DNA of 64,000 nt, taken from a virus. This document shows, piece by piece, positions 34,196-41,078 of the stretch (position 1 is the stretch's first letter; every line of letters begins with the position of its first letter). The stretch is from positions 62,001 through 126,000 of IMG/VR virus record IMGVR_UViG_3300037487_000968; one strand, given 5' to 3'. Position numbers and translations under genes: made by a program. The notes beneath the pieces were generated by a model. The model searched no databases. It was given only the letters and a program-made list of their open reading frames with translations, and had not been told where the DNA came from.

Positions 34196-34414
34196 CTAAT
34201 AGTCGCCGTCTTCTGCTCTCTGTGCTAAAAACACAATGTCGTAGTTAGCACCCTTCGCTGCTACTAGCGTCTCTACTAGCGCACCCGCAATGTCATTGCT
34301 AACATCGTTGTCATCCTCGTACCAATCGCTGTCACTAGCATTTTCAACTGAGAACATAACATCGTCTGCTGCTTTGCGTAAAGCTGCTGCAAGTGCTTCA
34401 TACTTTGCCTTCAT
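34196..34414 (-). CDS. Acidic hypothetical protein, 72 aa
   Basis: KAKYEALAAALRKAADDVMF then an acidic stretch (DSDWYEDDNDVSND). Ends AQRAEDGDY. Could mimic DNA charge, but no evidence beyond composition. Confidence 0.67.
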   Translation of the reverse strand: MKAKYEALAAALRKAADDVMFSVENASDSDWYEDDNDVSNDIAGALVETLVAAKGANYDIVFLAQRAEDGDY

Positions 34415-34441
34415 ACGCTACTCCTTTGTTGCTATGTATGT

Positions 34442-34470
34442 ATTATAGCGCAAAAGGAACTGTGTGTCAA
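34442..34470 (-). promoter_or_regulatory. Promoter for gene 34196-34414
   Basis: TTGACA, 17 bp with GTTCC, TATAAT. Confidence 0.8.
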
Positions 34471-34481
34471 CAACTATTTAG

Positions 34482-34577
34482 AGCCTCGCAGGTCTTAATC
34501 TTAGACACATAAGAGCTCAAGCGAGGCTACGCCCTCCTCGGGTAAGGTTCAGAGGACCTTAGAATCTACTATGCGAG
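34482..34577. repeat. Two CTCG/CGAG hairpin units
   Basis: AGCCTCGC at 34482 pairs with GCGAGGCT at 34521. A second unit runs from CCTCGG (34536) to GCGAG (34577) and shares AGAATCTACTA with the unit at 30832. Confidence 0.7.
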
Positions 34578-34584
34578 AAGGTTC

Positions 34585-34604
34585 AGATGTAACAAGATGT
34601 AACA
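34585..34604. repeat. 20-bp inverted repeat, right copy
   Basis: AGATGTAACAAGATGTAACA, the exact reverse complement of 30333-30352. Confidence 0.85.
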
Positions 34605-34617
34605 GGCGAAAAAAGAC

Positions 34618-34646
34618 TTGACAGGAACGCCCCAATCGCATACAAT
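34618..34646 (+). promoter_or_regulatory. Distal promoter for the plus-strand THYNHA gene
   Basis: TTGACA, 17 bp, TACAAT, followed by ACATGGACAGCAAACA, nearly the leader found before the paralogue at 58766. Confidence 0.7.
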
Positions 34647-34704
34647 AACGACATGGACAGCAAACATCGCAACAAACAAAAATGCAAAAGCTTGCAAATA
34701 GTTG

Positions 34705-34733
34705 TTGACGAAGCTTGCATCCAGTGTTATAAT
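34705..34733 (+). promoter_or_regulatory. Proximal promoter for the plus-strand THYNHA gene
   Basis: TTGACG, 17 bp, TATAAT, then CAACACAAGGAGTTAGTA before the ATG at 34760. Confidence 0.8.
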
Positions 34734-34759
34734 ATGTTTTTCAACACAAGGAGTTAGTA

Positions 34760-35263
34760 ATGGACAAAGGTATCCGCCCCGCTTGCAACGCAAAGTTCGC
34801 TGAACTGTTGCCCACACGTGCCGAAGTCGGCAACACGGCTTTCCGCAAGAACGTTATGTTCTACGTGATGGAAGAGTTCGGCATCACGCTTGCTAGTGCT
34901 GCAACGCACTACAATCACGCTTTCCAAGCTGTGAAGGCTGCTAACCCGGAACTTGTTGCAGGCTTGGGCCGTGCAGACGACAAGAAGGGCGGCCGCAAGC
35001 CGAAGGCGACTGTTGTTGCTGAAGCTGTTGCTGTGCTGCTTGGCACGCCGGAAGGTGCTGCGCCCGAAGCTGCTACGCTGCTTTCGGAAGGCGTCAAGGA
35101 GAACACGTCGACGCTGACGGTTACAGTTAACCCGGCAGCGACGTTTACCGTCCGCAAGAAGTCCGACGGCACTGTTGTTGCCGAAGGGCTGTCGCAGGAA
35201 GCTGCTGACACGCTGGTTGCAAAGGCCAAGGCTGCAAAGAAAGCGGCACTGGAAATTGCTTAA
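34760..35263 (+). CDS. THYNHA-motif phage protein, copy 1, 167 aa
   Basis: The only confident plus-strand gene of the 22-64 kb part. A helical N-terminal domain (about 1-60) with ITLASAATHYNHAFQA is followed by GLGRADDKKGGRKPK, a basic linker, and an Ala/Val-rich C-terminal domain with FTVRKKSDGTVVAEG. Two paralogues are on the minus strand (56255, 58766). Basic linker and small helical domain suggest nucleic-acid binding, which is inference. Two promoters and a terminator indicate a single-gene unit with strong expression. Confidence 0.8.
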   Translation: MDKGIRPACNAKFAELLPTRAEVGNTAFRKNVMFYVMEEFGITLASAATHYNHAFQAVKAANPELVAGLGRADDKKGGRKPKATVVAEAVAVLLGTPEGAAPEAATLLSEGVKENTSTLTVTVNPAATFTVRKKSDGTVVAEGLSQEAADTLVAKAKAAKKAALEIA

Positions 35264-35268
35264 GGGGT

Positions 35269-35292
35269 TAGGGGCTACGGCCCCTACTCTTT
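35269..35292 (+). terminator. Intrinsic terminator of the 34760 gene
   Basis: TAGGGGC, TACG-type loop, GCCCCTA, then CTCTTTT, 6 bp after the stop codon. Confidence 0.72.
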
Positions 35293-35298
35293 TGGCCG

Positions 35299-35485
35299 CG
35301 CATAGGCAGTGTCAGGTCGTAGACCGAACCACCCGAGGATGCTACAAACGGTTCTCGGATAGGCAGTGTCAGACCAATATTAGCTAGTGCGAGGAGGGGC
35401 ATGGCAGGGTCTCGGATAGGCAGTGTCAGACCAATATTAGCTAGTGCGAGGAGGGGCATGGCAGGGTCTCGGATAGGCAGTGTCA
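35299..35485 (+). repeat. 57-bp tandem repeat with ATAGGCAGTGTCAG motif
   Basis: Two identical 57-bp copies (35353-35409, 35410-35466) and the first part of a third (35467-) each start TCTCGGATAGGCAGTGTCAG and contain GTGCGAGG, so each is a CTCGG...GCGAG unit. The same ATAGGCAGTGTCAG core occurs alone at about 35299 and at about 30364. Minus-strand frames through it look like repeat artefacts. Function unknown. Confidence 0.85.
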
Positions 35486-35550
35486 GGACGTGGGCCGTAG
35501 CTGCAAGGGTCTGCACAACTTGCATAGCTTAGTTAAAGTCAAAAGATAAG

Positions 35551-35739
35551 CTAGGTAGGACATTTTAGTTTCCTACCTAGCTTTCCTAACCACTCATCCG
35601 GTTCGTAGTGACCTTGATAGAGTTGTATATCAAACTGAATATACCCGGACCGTGCGCGAATTGTGTGTAGTGATCTAACCCAGATCCCATCGTTGCCGGG
35701 GTCATCAGTGTGCGGCATATACATGTAGTGATCCGTCAT
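35551..35739 (-). CDS. Hypothetical protein, 62 aa
   Basis: MTDHYMYMPHTDDPGNDGIW start, then IRARSGYIQFDIQLYQ. Weak GGGGACC before ATG. It lies directly downstream of the tRNA on the same strand, so it may be read from the tRNA transcript. Protein-like composition, no homologue recalled. Confidence 0.5.
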   Translation of the reverse strand: MTDHYMYMPHTDDPGNDGIWVRSLHTIRARSGYIQFDIQLYQGHYEPDEWLGKLGRKLKCPT

Positions 35740-35744
35740 GGTCC

Positions 35745-35763
35745 CCGTATGTCGGGACTTCGA
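35745..35763. repeat. Imperfect direct repeat flanking the tRNA, left copy
   Basis: Minus-strand sense GAAGTCCCGACATACGGGG. A near-copy (GAAGTCCCGACGCATGGGG) lies at 36069-36087 on the other side of the tRNA. Confidence 0.6.
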
Positions 35764-35871
35764 AACCCGAAATTCGTTGCAAAAATTGAGACTATAGCCC
35801 CTACCGGTAACGCGGTGATCTAGCTATTGCTGCGTGAGCCTGATTCTCGCAAATCAGGAGTCTCTAAACTT

Positions 35872-35957
35872 TGGTGGAGATGGATGGATTTGAACCACCG
35901 TGCTTTTTAGGGGCCAGATTTACAGTCTGGTGCAATCAACCGCTCTGCCACATCTCC
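35872..35957 (-). tRNA. tRNA-Tyr (GUA)
   Basis: Minus strand: 7-bp acceptor GGAGATG/CATCTCC, anticodon loop CTGTAAA (anticodon GTA), long class II variable arm, T-arm GGTGG TTCAAAT CCATC, and encoded CCA. It presumably supplements host tRNA-Tyr for phage codons. Confidence 0.93.
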
Positions 35958-35961
35958 AAAA

Positions 35962-36069
35962 TCATATCTAAACGCACTCGCATCTCCCTTTGGGGGCGCG
36001 TGTTCACCAACTTTTTATCCTGCGTCCAGGAAGTTGTGTGCCCATTTACACCAGCGTTTAGATATGACC
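35962..36069 (-). repeat. 14-bp inverted repeat in the tRNA 5' leader
   Basis: TCATATCTAAACGC (35962) and GCGTTTAGATATGA (36056) are perfect complements around a 80-nt segment that has a further hairpin (TCCTG/CAGGA). It lies just upstream of the tRNA 5' end and may be a pre-tRNA structure. Confidence 0.75.
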
Positions 36070-36190
36070 CCATGCGTCGGGACTTCTTACAGACAGGATA
36101 TACAATACTAATCTCGTAACTAGCGCAGACATTACTTATGTAGTTGCTAGATTAAGATTAGCCTTTTTTTGGCTAATTTAAGCAGCTACT

Positions 36191-36385
36191 TTACTGATGT
36201 ACAGTCCACTCATCGGACTCAAGCATATAGCTGTACGCTACGTCTTCGGGCAACTCGCTGCCATCTTGCATCACGCCTGTTGACACAATCTCTTCTGCTA
36301 TCGTGCGGGCAGAGTCTTCACTGTCTGCTTCCACTTCGATGCTCTGAACCCAGACTTCCTTAACTCGTACAGTAAACTTAGCCAT
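36191..36385 (-). CDS. Hypothetical protein, 64 aa
   Basis: AKFTVRVKEVWVQSIEVEADSE: a beta-hairpin start followed by a helix (ARTIAEEIVSTG), acidic. Looks like small phage alpha/beta proteins with a 'V-A-DSE-A' core. Unknown function. Confidence 0.7.
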   Translation of the reverse strand: MAKFTVRVKEVWVQSIEVEADSEDSARTIAEEIVSTGVMQDGSELPEDVAYSYMLESDEWTVHQ

Positions 36386-36418
36386 ATGTTACTCCTATGT
36401 GTTGCTTGCTGTGCATGT

Positions 36419-36447
36419 ATTATAGCGTCTATAGGAGCAAAGGTCTA
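36419..36447 (-). promoter_or_regulatory. Promoter for gene 36191-36385
   Basis: TAGACC, 17 bp, TATAAT. A perfect palindrome AGGTCTATAGACCT overlaps the -35. Confidence 0.65.
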
Positions 36448-36532
36448 TAGACCTCTAGGTGCTTAGGCGGGAAATCTGTGCCAGAACCTGTCGCAAATTC
36501 CAAAATTAAAAAACCAAATCTGGTCGCGAAAG

Positions 36533-36784
36533 TTATTTTGGAAACCTAGGGTCGTAATTTCGGCCTGAACACTCACACGCATAGGTATCTAACATCTCGA
36601 CAGCACTGGCCTCCGCTTTAGTGTTCCTCGGATCCTTGGCCCACTCCTTTGTCTTCTTGTCGAGACTTTTATTCATTGTGTAAGCACACCAAGCAACGAA
36701 CAATGCCAGCATTGCTTGACCCCACATAGCAGTAGCGACACCGATGACAGCAAGCACAAGAAAGACACCAATTATTGTATTCAT
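36533..36784 (-). CDS. Membrane protein, 83 aa
   Basis: Residues 4-38 are hydrophobic (GVFLVLAVIGVATAMW and MLALFVAWCAY), two TM segments or a hairpin, then a charged cytoplasm-like tail with two Cys (CECSGRNYDP). 4-bp overlap with the upstream membrane gene. Confidence 0.67.
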   Translation of the reverse strand: MNTIIGVFLVLAVIGVATAMWGQAMLALFVAWCAYTMNKSLDKKTKEWAKDPRNTKAEASAVEMLDTYACECSGRNYDPRFPK

Positions 36785-37017
36785 TTTATATCAGAGTGGA
36801 AAGAAGTACCTTTAAGTGCTGAAGCAAGCAATATAATTAATGCACAGCCTAGCACAAAGACATTAACAACAGGGATTACAATAGCAAGCAACAGTGTAGA
36901 GACAAACCTAACTGTAAGCGGGTTATGCTCTTCAACTACCTCTACCCAGCAAACAAGACCTGCCAACACAGTCGCGAGAATCGCTGCTACAATATACACG
37001 ATCCAGAAAGTGCTCAT
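36781..37017 (-). CDS. Two-TM membrane protein, 78 aa
   Basis: TM1 at about 5-24 (FWIVYIVAAILATVLAGLV) and TM2 at about 42-66 (LLLAIVIPVVNVFVLGCALI). Overlaps both neighbours by 4 bp. May work with the gene at 36533. Confidence 0.68.
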   Translation of the reverse strand: MSTFWIVYIVAAILATVLAGLVCWVEVVEEHNPLTVRFVSTLLLAIVIPVVNVFVLGCALIILLASALKGTSFHSDIK

Positions 37018-37205
37018 GTCTCTAACCGATTAAGGAACTTGTTGAGTGCATCAACAGAGACGCTGCCATAGATCTTTGCGTAGTTGATGCTATCCAGTGA
37101 GTACTCAACCGCTGCGGCAATAGCTGTAGCCTCGTCGCGGGGAACACCCGCAGACATCATGTTGTCTACGAGTGCTGTTATTCTGGGATCAGTTTGTGTG
37201 CTCAT
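37014..37205 (-). CDS. Hypothetical helical protein, 63 aa, probably leaderless
   Basis: ITALVDNMMSAGVPRDEATA resembles a UBA-like three-helix bundle. ATG is 5 nt after TATAAT without a Shine-Dalgarno. First gene of a three-gene unit with the two membrane proteins. Confidence 0.65.
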   Translation of the reverse strand: MSTQTDPRITALVDNMMSAGVPRDEATAIAAAVEYSLDSINYAKIYGSVSVDALNKFLNRLET

Positions 37206-37232
37206 AGCGTATTATACTATCTATGAGCACAC
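37196..37232 (-). promoter_or_regulatory. 12-bp perfect inverted repeat over promoter and start codon
   Basis: GTGTGCTCATAG and CTATGAGCACAC flank 13 bp that contain the -10 box. The arm reaches into codons 1-4 of the gene at 37014. It could be an operator for a dimeric repressor. Confidence 0.7.
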
Positions 37233-37239
37233 TTGTCTA
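37211..37239 (-). promoter_or_regulatory. Promoter for the 37014-37205 unit
   Basis: TAGACA, 17 bp, TATAAT, ending 5 nt before ATG. Confidence 0.75.
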
Positions 37240-37241
37240 CC

Positions 37242-37538
37242 TTATGCCCGCAAAGCATTCACACGCACATAAGGGCCGCCGATGCTAACACGCCCGGGCA
37301 GATAAGCGTCAGTGTCGGTAACACGAACTTGATTGTTGAAACCTTTGGCACGCAGATTCCTGTTAGCCCGCTCAGCAATCTCGCCGGCGTAGGTTGTTTG
37401 GTATGTCACAACACGCATAGGTTTGTCGGGACGGGACCAATTCACCGGGTCTGTCCATGTGCGACCTTTGCGGCACTTTAGTTCGTCAAACGCTGCATTG
37501 ATTGCTGCACGAACTTCCAATGTGTTGCCTGCTTTCAT
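37242..37538 (-). CDS. Hypothetical protein, 98 aa
   Basis: Starts KAGNTLEVRAAINAAFDELK. Basic middle (WSRPDKPMRVV) and C-terminal VSIGGPYVRVNALRA. Longer frame is promoter. Unknown function. Confidence 0.68.
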   Translation of the reverse strand: MKAGNTLEVRAAINAAFDELKCRKGRTWTDPVNWSRPDKPMRVVTYQTTYAGEIAERANRNLRAKGFNNQVRVTDTDAYLPGRVSIGGPYVRVNALRA

Positions 37539-37568
37539 TTGCTGTCCTTTGTTTGTTGCGATGTATGT

Positions 37569-37597
37569 ATTATAACGCAGTAGGAACCAGTTGTCAA
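37569..37597 (-). promoter_or_regulatory. Promoter for gene 37242-37538
   Basis: TTGACA, 17 bp with GGTTCC, TATAAT. -35 overlaps the TGA of the upstream gene. Confidence 0.8.
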
Positions 37598-37779
37598 GCA
37601 ATAATTGCCAGCCTCTCAGGGAACTTCATTGGCTGCTTGCTGTCGTTGAGGTACACCTTGTCGCCATCGAGCTTTGTAACGACCTGCACCTCGATGTAAG
37701 CACTGAGGCGTGCAAAGGCAAAGGCACGAGCAACATTCTGCCCTACCTTGAACTTCTTTCCAAGTACATCCTTAGCCAT
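37594..37779 (-). CDS. Hypothetical protein, 61 aa
   Basis: AKDVLGKKFKVGQNVARAFA, then strands (IEVQVVTKLDGDKVYL). Resembles a small SH3- or KOW-like beta barrel. RBS GAAGGAG. 8-bp overlap with the upstream gene. Confidence 0.68.
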   Translation of the reverse strand: MAKDVLGKKFKVGQNVARAFAFARLSAYIEVQVVTKLDGDKVYLNDSKQPMKFPERLAIIA

Positions 37780-37981
37780 TTTGATCTCCTTCAATAATTT
37801 CTTTCATTGCCTTACGCTCAGCAACTTCAGCTGCCAACTCCAGGTCAGTGTAGTCATTATAACCACGGAACCCGAACTCAAGGTTCCATGCAACAACGGT
37901 CCAGTCGTTGTCCAACATATCCGCTTTGATGTACTCGATGTCCCCATCAACCAGCTGTTTGATGATTGCTTCACGATCCAT
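37772..37981 (-). CDS. Hypothetical protein, 69 aa
   Basis: DREAIIKQLVDGDIEYIKAD then acidic helices (LELAAEVAERKAMKEII). RBS AAGGAG. Longer frame upstream enters the neighbour and is rejected. Confidence 0.68.
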   Translation of the reverse strand: MDREAIIKQLVDGDIEYIKADMLDNDWTVVAWNLEFGFRGYNDYTDLELAAEVAERKAMKEIIEGDQNG

Positions 37982-37994
37982 GTTACGCTCCTTA

Positions 37995-38408
37995 TTAAAA
38001 GCTGTCAAAGACCCACACACCGTCTTCCTTGCGTGTAGGCAGGTCGCCACAGAATTCCCAGTTGCCTGCACCTTCCACCTTCAAATTGGAGTAGGCCATG
38101 CCGTCTTCAATTTTGGTAATCACACCGTATTCGTAATTGACTTCTTCGTCGCCCACAGTATCAGCGCAGCAGCGGTCGCCTACCTGTGGGGTGTCGCCCG
38201 CTTCGTTGCCTTCTTCACCCTCGGGTTCTGTGTTGTCCATCAACGTGCAGAGCAGGTTGTTGTAATCACCCGCCATGCACTTGAAGATCACATCCGAGAT
38301 CTCATCTGCTGTCCAGCCCTGCTTACGCGCAGCAGTCTTGAATGCACCCATAAGGGAAAACGCATTGCCGTCAATGCCTACGAGCGTCAGTTTAACTTTG
38401 TTTGCCAT
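37995..38408 (-). CDS. Hypothetical protein, 137 aa
   Basis: N-terminal ANKVKLTLVGIDGNAFSLMG and AARKQGWTADEISDVI match small phage proteins with an alpha/beta core. The C-terminal half is a second domain (VGDRCCADTVGDEEVNYEYG) that looks like a beta barrel. Heads the operon 38408-37594. Unknown function. Confidence 0.7.
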   Translation of the reverse strand: MANKVKLTLVGIDGNAFSLMGAFKTAARKQGWTADEISDVIFKCMAGDYNNLLCTLMDNTEPEGEEGNEAGDTPQVGDRCCADTVGDEEVNYEYGVITKIEDGMAYSNLKVEGAGNWEFCGDLPTRKEDGVWVFDSF

Positions 38409-38432
38409 ACAGTCCTTTGTTGCTATGAGTGT

Positions 38433-38461
38433 ATTATAGCAGGATGTTTCCACCCTGTCTA
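38433..38461 (-). promoter_or_regulatory. Promoter for the 37995 operon
   Basis: TAGACA, spacer GGGTGGAAACATCCTGC, TATAAT. Belongs to the inverted-repeat spacer group. Confidence 0.8.
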
Positions 38462-38470
38462 TATATTTGT

Positions 38471-39313
38471 TTACTGTACTGGAACACCCACCTTGGGAGC
38501 ATTGGCAAGATAGGTCGCACGTGCCAGCTGCCGTGTGTAACCGTTAGCGGCCATCATCGCTGTGATGATCTGCTCGTAACCGTGTCCTGCACGATGCCCT
38601 GTGAGCATAATGTTGCGACTGATGGCTGCTTTGCTTGTCCCTACTATAGACGAACCAACAGTCGAAACAAACGGTGCAGGGCGCTGTACAGGAACAACTA
38701 CGGGCGCCGGGTAAGGCACACCGATGATGGTAGCCGGCTCCACTTCCTTTGTCACTGCAACCTTCTTGACTATGGGTGCAGCAAACGAACGCCCACCTGC
38801 ACCAACAATGCTGTAAGCACATTGCTGGTTAACAGTGCCCAAGCCCTTACGATAGGACAGTGTACGCCCCAACTGAACGTGCTGGTGACGCCTATCATTC
38901 AAACGCACCTTGTGCCCACGATCGGTTGTGTATTCGTACGTGGTGCCCTTACCGTACACAACATCCATGTCGTGTGTGCGGTCTCCAGTGCCACCCAATG
39001 CCCTGCAAACACGGGCCCAACCGTAGTCGTGATTGCGGCCCAATTCGGGCTTCAGGAAGCAAACGATGTGTGCAATTTCGTGCGGGACAACAACATCAAC
39101 CATTTCGTCTGTTTCACGCAACAGCATATCGTAGTTGAAACGCATATGATAGACACGGGCAAAAACGCTGCCACGAGCACAGGCCATACCACCAACACGA
39201 CCCTTCAAGTCGAAGCGAATAGCAACCTTGCTCAAGTCCACTCCGTACAGTTCCTTGGCCTTTTCAAACACTGCTTTACATTTTGTAAGCACTTGCGCTT
39301 GTGGGGTTGTCAT
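38471..39313 (-). CDS. SprT-like zinc metalloprotease, 280 aa
   Basis: VVVPHEIAHIVCF at about 75-87 gives the HExxH zinc site (H78, E79, H82), and H95 in GRNHDYGWARVCRALGG is the third ligand, as in SprT/Spartan proteases that clear DNA-protein crosslinks. N-terminal GRVGGMACA fits the family. The last 110 residues (Pro/Val linker then a helical unit ISRNIMLTGHRAGHGYEQII) are extra and could bind DNA. Own promoter, single gene. Confidence 0.85.
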   Translation of the reverse strand: MTTPQAQVLTKCKAVFEKAKELYGVDLSKVAIRFDLKGRVGGMACARGSVFARVYHMRFNYDMLLRETDEMVDVVVPHEIAHIVCFLKPELGRNHDYGWARVCRALGGTGDRTHDMDVVYGKGTTYEYTTDRGHKVRLNDRRHQHVQLGRTLSYRKGLGTVNQQCAYSIVGAGGRSFAAPIVKKVAVTKEVEPATIIGVPYPAPVVVPVQRPAPFVSTVGSSIVGTSKAAISRNIMLTGHRAGHGYEQIITAMMAANGYTRQLARATYLANAPKVGVPVQ

Positions 39314-39345
39314 TTTGTGTGACCTTTGTGTGTTGCGATGTATGT

Positions 39346-39374
39346 ATTATAAGGGAGATGGAACCGATTGTCTA
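39346..39374 (-). promoter_or_regulatory. Promoter for the SprT-like gene
   Basis: TAGACA, 17 bp with GGTTCC, TATAAT and the constant leader. Confidence 0.8.
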
Positions 39375-39578
39375 CCTGAAGTTGAAATTTCTTATCCACT
39401 CAAAACGTGTAGTAGCTGGAACCCACTTAACCATCAGTGTGGTAGGGACAGTGTTAGGCTTGTCAACAACCTCGTCTGTGTCGATCAAGAGCCAATTTTT
39501 GTCTTGCGAGAACTGTACATCACGTGCAAACTTAACAATGCGTACAATTTTGTTTCCCAGCTTTGCTATAACTGCCAT
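39372..39578 (-). CDS. Hypothetical protein, 68 aa
   Basis: AVIAKLGNKIVRIVKFARDV then WLLIDTDEVVD: beta-rich small protein. Start at ATG 39578 behind CGAGGTGACT. The longer frame is possible. The stop overlaps the SprT promoter. Unknown function. Confidence 0.62.
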   Translation of the reverse strand: MAVIAKLGNKIVRIVKFARDVQFSQDKNWLLIDTDEVVDKPNTVPTTLMVKWVPATTRFEWIRNFNFR

Positions 39579-39626
39579 AGTCACCTCGGGAGTTGAATCA
39601 GGCCCGATCAAAGGCCACTTGCGAGA

Positions 39627-39722
39627 CTAGCCGAACAGGGCGATAGCAATGCAGATCGCTGATAACCAAGGATGCCCGGTCATCAATAGGAAGATGCTTG
39701 CTACTATAAGCCAAAACGTCAT
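39627..39722 (-). CDS. One-TM micro-protein, 31 aa
   Basis: Start overlaps the upstream stop (TAATG). Nearly entirely hydrophobic: FWLIVASIFLLM, HPW, AICIAIALFG. Short membrane peptide of unknown role. Confidence 0.55.
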   Translation of the reverse strand: MTFWLIVASIFLLMTGHPWLSAICIAIALFG

Positions 39723-40084
39723 TATGCTGTCTCCTTTTCCCACGCTACATCAGCTGCCGCACCGTATGCCACATAAGCATCAGAGCCGTATGCCGGGCGT
39801 GTCTCGCACCAATAATCTAAGCAGATCATGCCCGCTGCACGAACCTTTGCTGCAAGTCTATCGCAGTCTGCCTGTGCTTGCTCGCGAATGTCTTTGTATC
39901 CCACAGCCCATTCGTTCTCCCACTTCTGCACACCAGGGAACTCATTGCCGTGAACCCAGCGATTGCCGTATGCATCAGTAACATAGACGCAGTAGACTTC
40001 GCCGATGAAGGACTCGCCGTCTTCTGTGTAGCCAAAGTCCTTAAGATAAGAACTTGTACTAACGTCACATCCTGCTAGATCCAT
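39722..40084 (-). CDS. Hypothetical protein, 120 aa
   Basis: DLAGCDVSTSSYLKDFGYTE then YCVYVTDAYGNRWVHG (beta), helix QAQADCDRLAAKV, ending AYGAAADVAWEKETA. Several Cys. Unknown function. Confidence 0.7.
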   Translation of the reverse strand: MDLAGCDVSTSSYLKDFGYTEDGESFIGEVYCVYVTDAYGNRWVHGNEFPGVQKWENEWAVGYKDIREQAQADCDRLAAKVRAAGMICLDYWCETRPAYGSDAYVAYGAAADVAWEKETA

Positions 40085-40110
40085 TGTATGCTCCTTGCTG
40101 CTATGTATTT

Positions 40111-40139
40111 ATTATAACAGCAAGGAACCACTTTGTCTA
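40111..40139 (-). promoter_or_regulatory. Promoter for gene 39722-40084
   Basis: TAGACA, 17 bp with GGTTCC, TATAAT. Confidence 0.8.
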
Positions 40140-40142
40140 CCG

Positions 40143-40658
40143 TTAGTTAAACACTTTGCCGTCTACACGAACTTCTGTGATGCTGTCTGCTTTGAAGCTG
40201 CGGATGATAACCTTGTCTTCCAGCCCGCCTTGTGCGCCTTCTTCTTTGTCGTCAAGCCCAACGATTTCGCTCTTCGCAATGGGTGCCCCATCCAGGAAGT
40301 ATTGTACAGCACCGGGCTTCAGGAAGATGACTTCCACGTAGTAGGCAGTAGCACCGTCTTTGAAATGCTCGATGATTGGCATATTTGGAACGCGAGTGCC
40401 CCAGGCACGCTCGCCGAGCACAAAGCTTGTCGGGTCTTTGCCTTCAGCTACAAGACGCCTGCCCACCATTGCAGCGTAGCCGTTAACTGTCTTGTTCTGG
40501 AAGCACATAACGCTTGCACCCGTCATGCGTTTCGTAACGCGACCCTGCTGGGCATTGCTCTTGCCGCCCTTCAACTTGGGCTCTGTCAGAGTGTCGATGC
40601 CCACAAACGAAGCACCGTTTACGTTTTGGAACGCTGCTATGAGTTGAGTGTGCTTCAT
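40143..40658 (-). CDS. Hypothetical protein, 171 aa
   Basis: Begins KHTQLIAAFQNVNGASFVGI, a basic loop (GRVTKRMTGASVM), and ends in a beta-rich region (DKVIIRSFKADSITEVRV). The layout matches a conserved phage family of unknown function, from memory only. Confidence 0.7.
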   Translation of the reverse strand: MKHTQLIAAFQNVNGASFVGIDTLTEPKLKGGKSNAQQGRVTKRMTGASVMCFQNKTVNGYAAMVGRRLVAEGKDPTSFVLGERAWGTRVPNMPIIEHFKDGATAYYVEVIFLKPGAVQYFLDGAPIAKSEIVGLDDKEEGAQGGLEDKVIIRSFKADSITEVRVDGKVFN

Positions 40659-40688
40659 TTTGTGCCCTTTGTGTGTTGCGATGTATGT

Positions 40689-40717
40689 ATTATACGGCTT
40701 CTGGAACCGTATGTCAA
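40689..40717 (-). promoter_or_regulatory. Promoter for gene 40143-40658
   Basis: TTGACA, 17 bp, TATAAT. Spacer has TACGGTTCC and a partial inverted repeat with the -10. Confidence 0.8.
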
Positions 40718-40720
40718 CAA

Positions 40721-41017
40721 CTATTTGCCGGGCGGGATGCCCCACAGGGAGAACCTTCTGTAGCCTCGTGGCTTGCAGATCCGCAAGTCAGTACATTGCG
40801 AGACCTTGGCGTGCAGGTGTGCAGCGGCATAGTCGTAGTCGAAGTACTTCTCCTCGCGGTTAATGTCTTTGTCCAGTGGGTCCAGTGCGTAGACTGTGCC
40901 CAGCATACACTCCCAGATCAGCCTGCGGTGCTTCAGGGTGATGTTAGCCTTCTTCACACCACCCGCAAAGGGATGACGAACCTGCCCGCTGATGGCAGTA
41001 ATAAGTGGGTTAAGCAT
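40721..41017 (-). CDS. Hypothetical protein, 98 aa
   Basis: LNPLITAISGQVRHPFAGGV, then KHRRLIWECMLGTVYALDPL. Basic and aromatic. The ORF ends RFSLWGIPPGK. Longer frame is promoter. Unknown function. Confidence 0.66.
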   Translation of the reverse strand: MLNPLITAISGQVRHPFAGGVKKANITLKHRRLIWECMLGTVYALDPLDKDINREEKYFDYDYAAAHLHAKVSQCTDLRICKPRGYRRFSLWGIPPGK

Positions 41018-41042
41018 TTGCTCTCCTTGTTGCGATGTATGT

Positions 41043-41071
41043 ATTATAACGCAAATGGAACCACCCGTCAA
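41043..41071 (-). promoter_or_regulatory. Promoter for gene 40721-41017
   Basis: TTGACG, 17 bp with GGTTCC, TATAAT. Confidence 0.78.
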
Positions 41072-41078
41072 CAACTAT

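Noticed and set aside
35268-35525. Minus-strand 85-aa frame with repeated LTLPIRDPAMPLLALANIG
   Set aside because: It is the translation of the 57-bp tandem repeat and has no start context.
35871-36119. Plus-strand 82-aa frame
   Set aside because: Lies antisense to the tRNA-Tyr gene and its leader.
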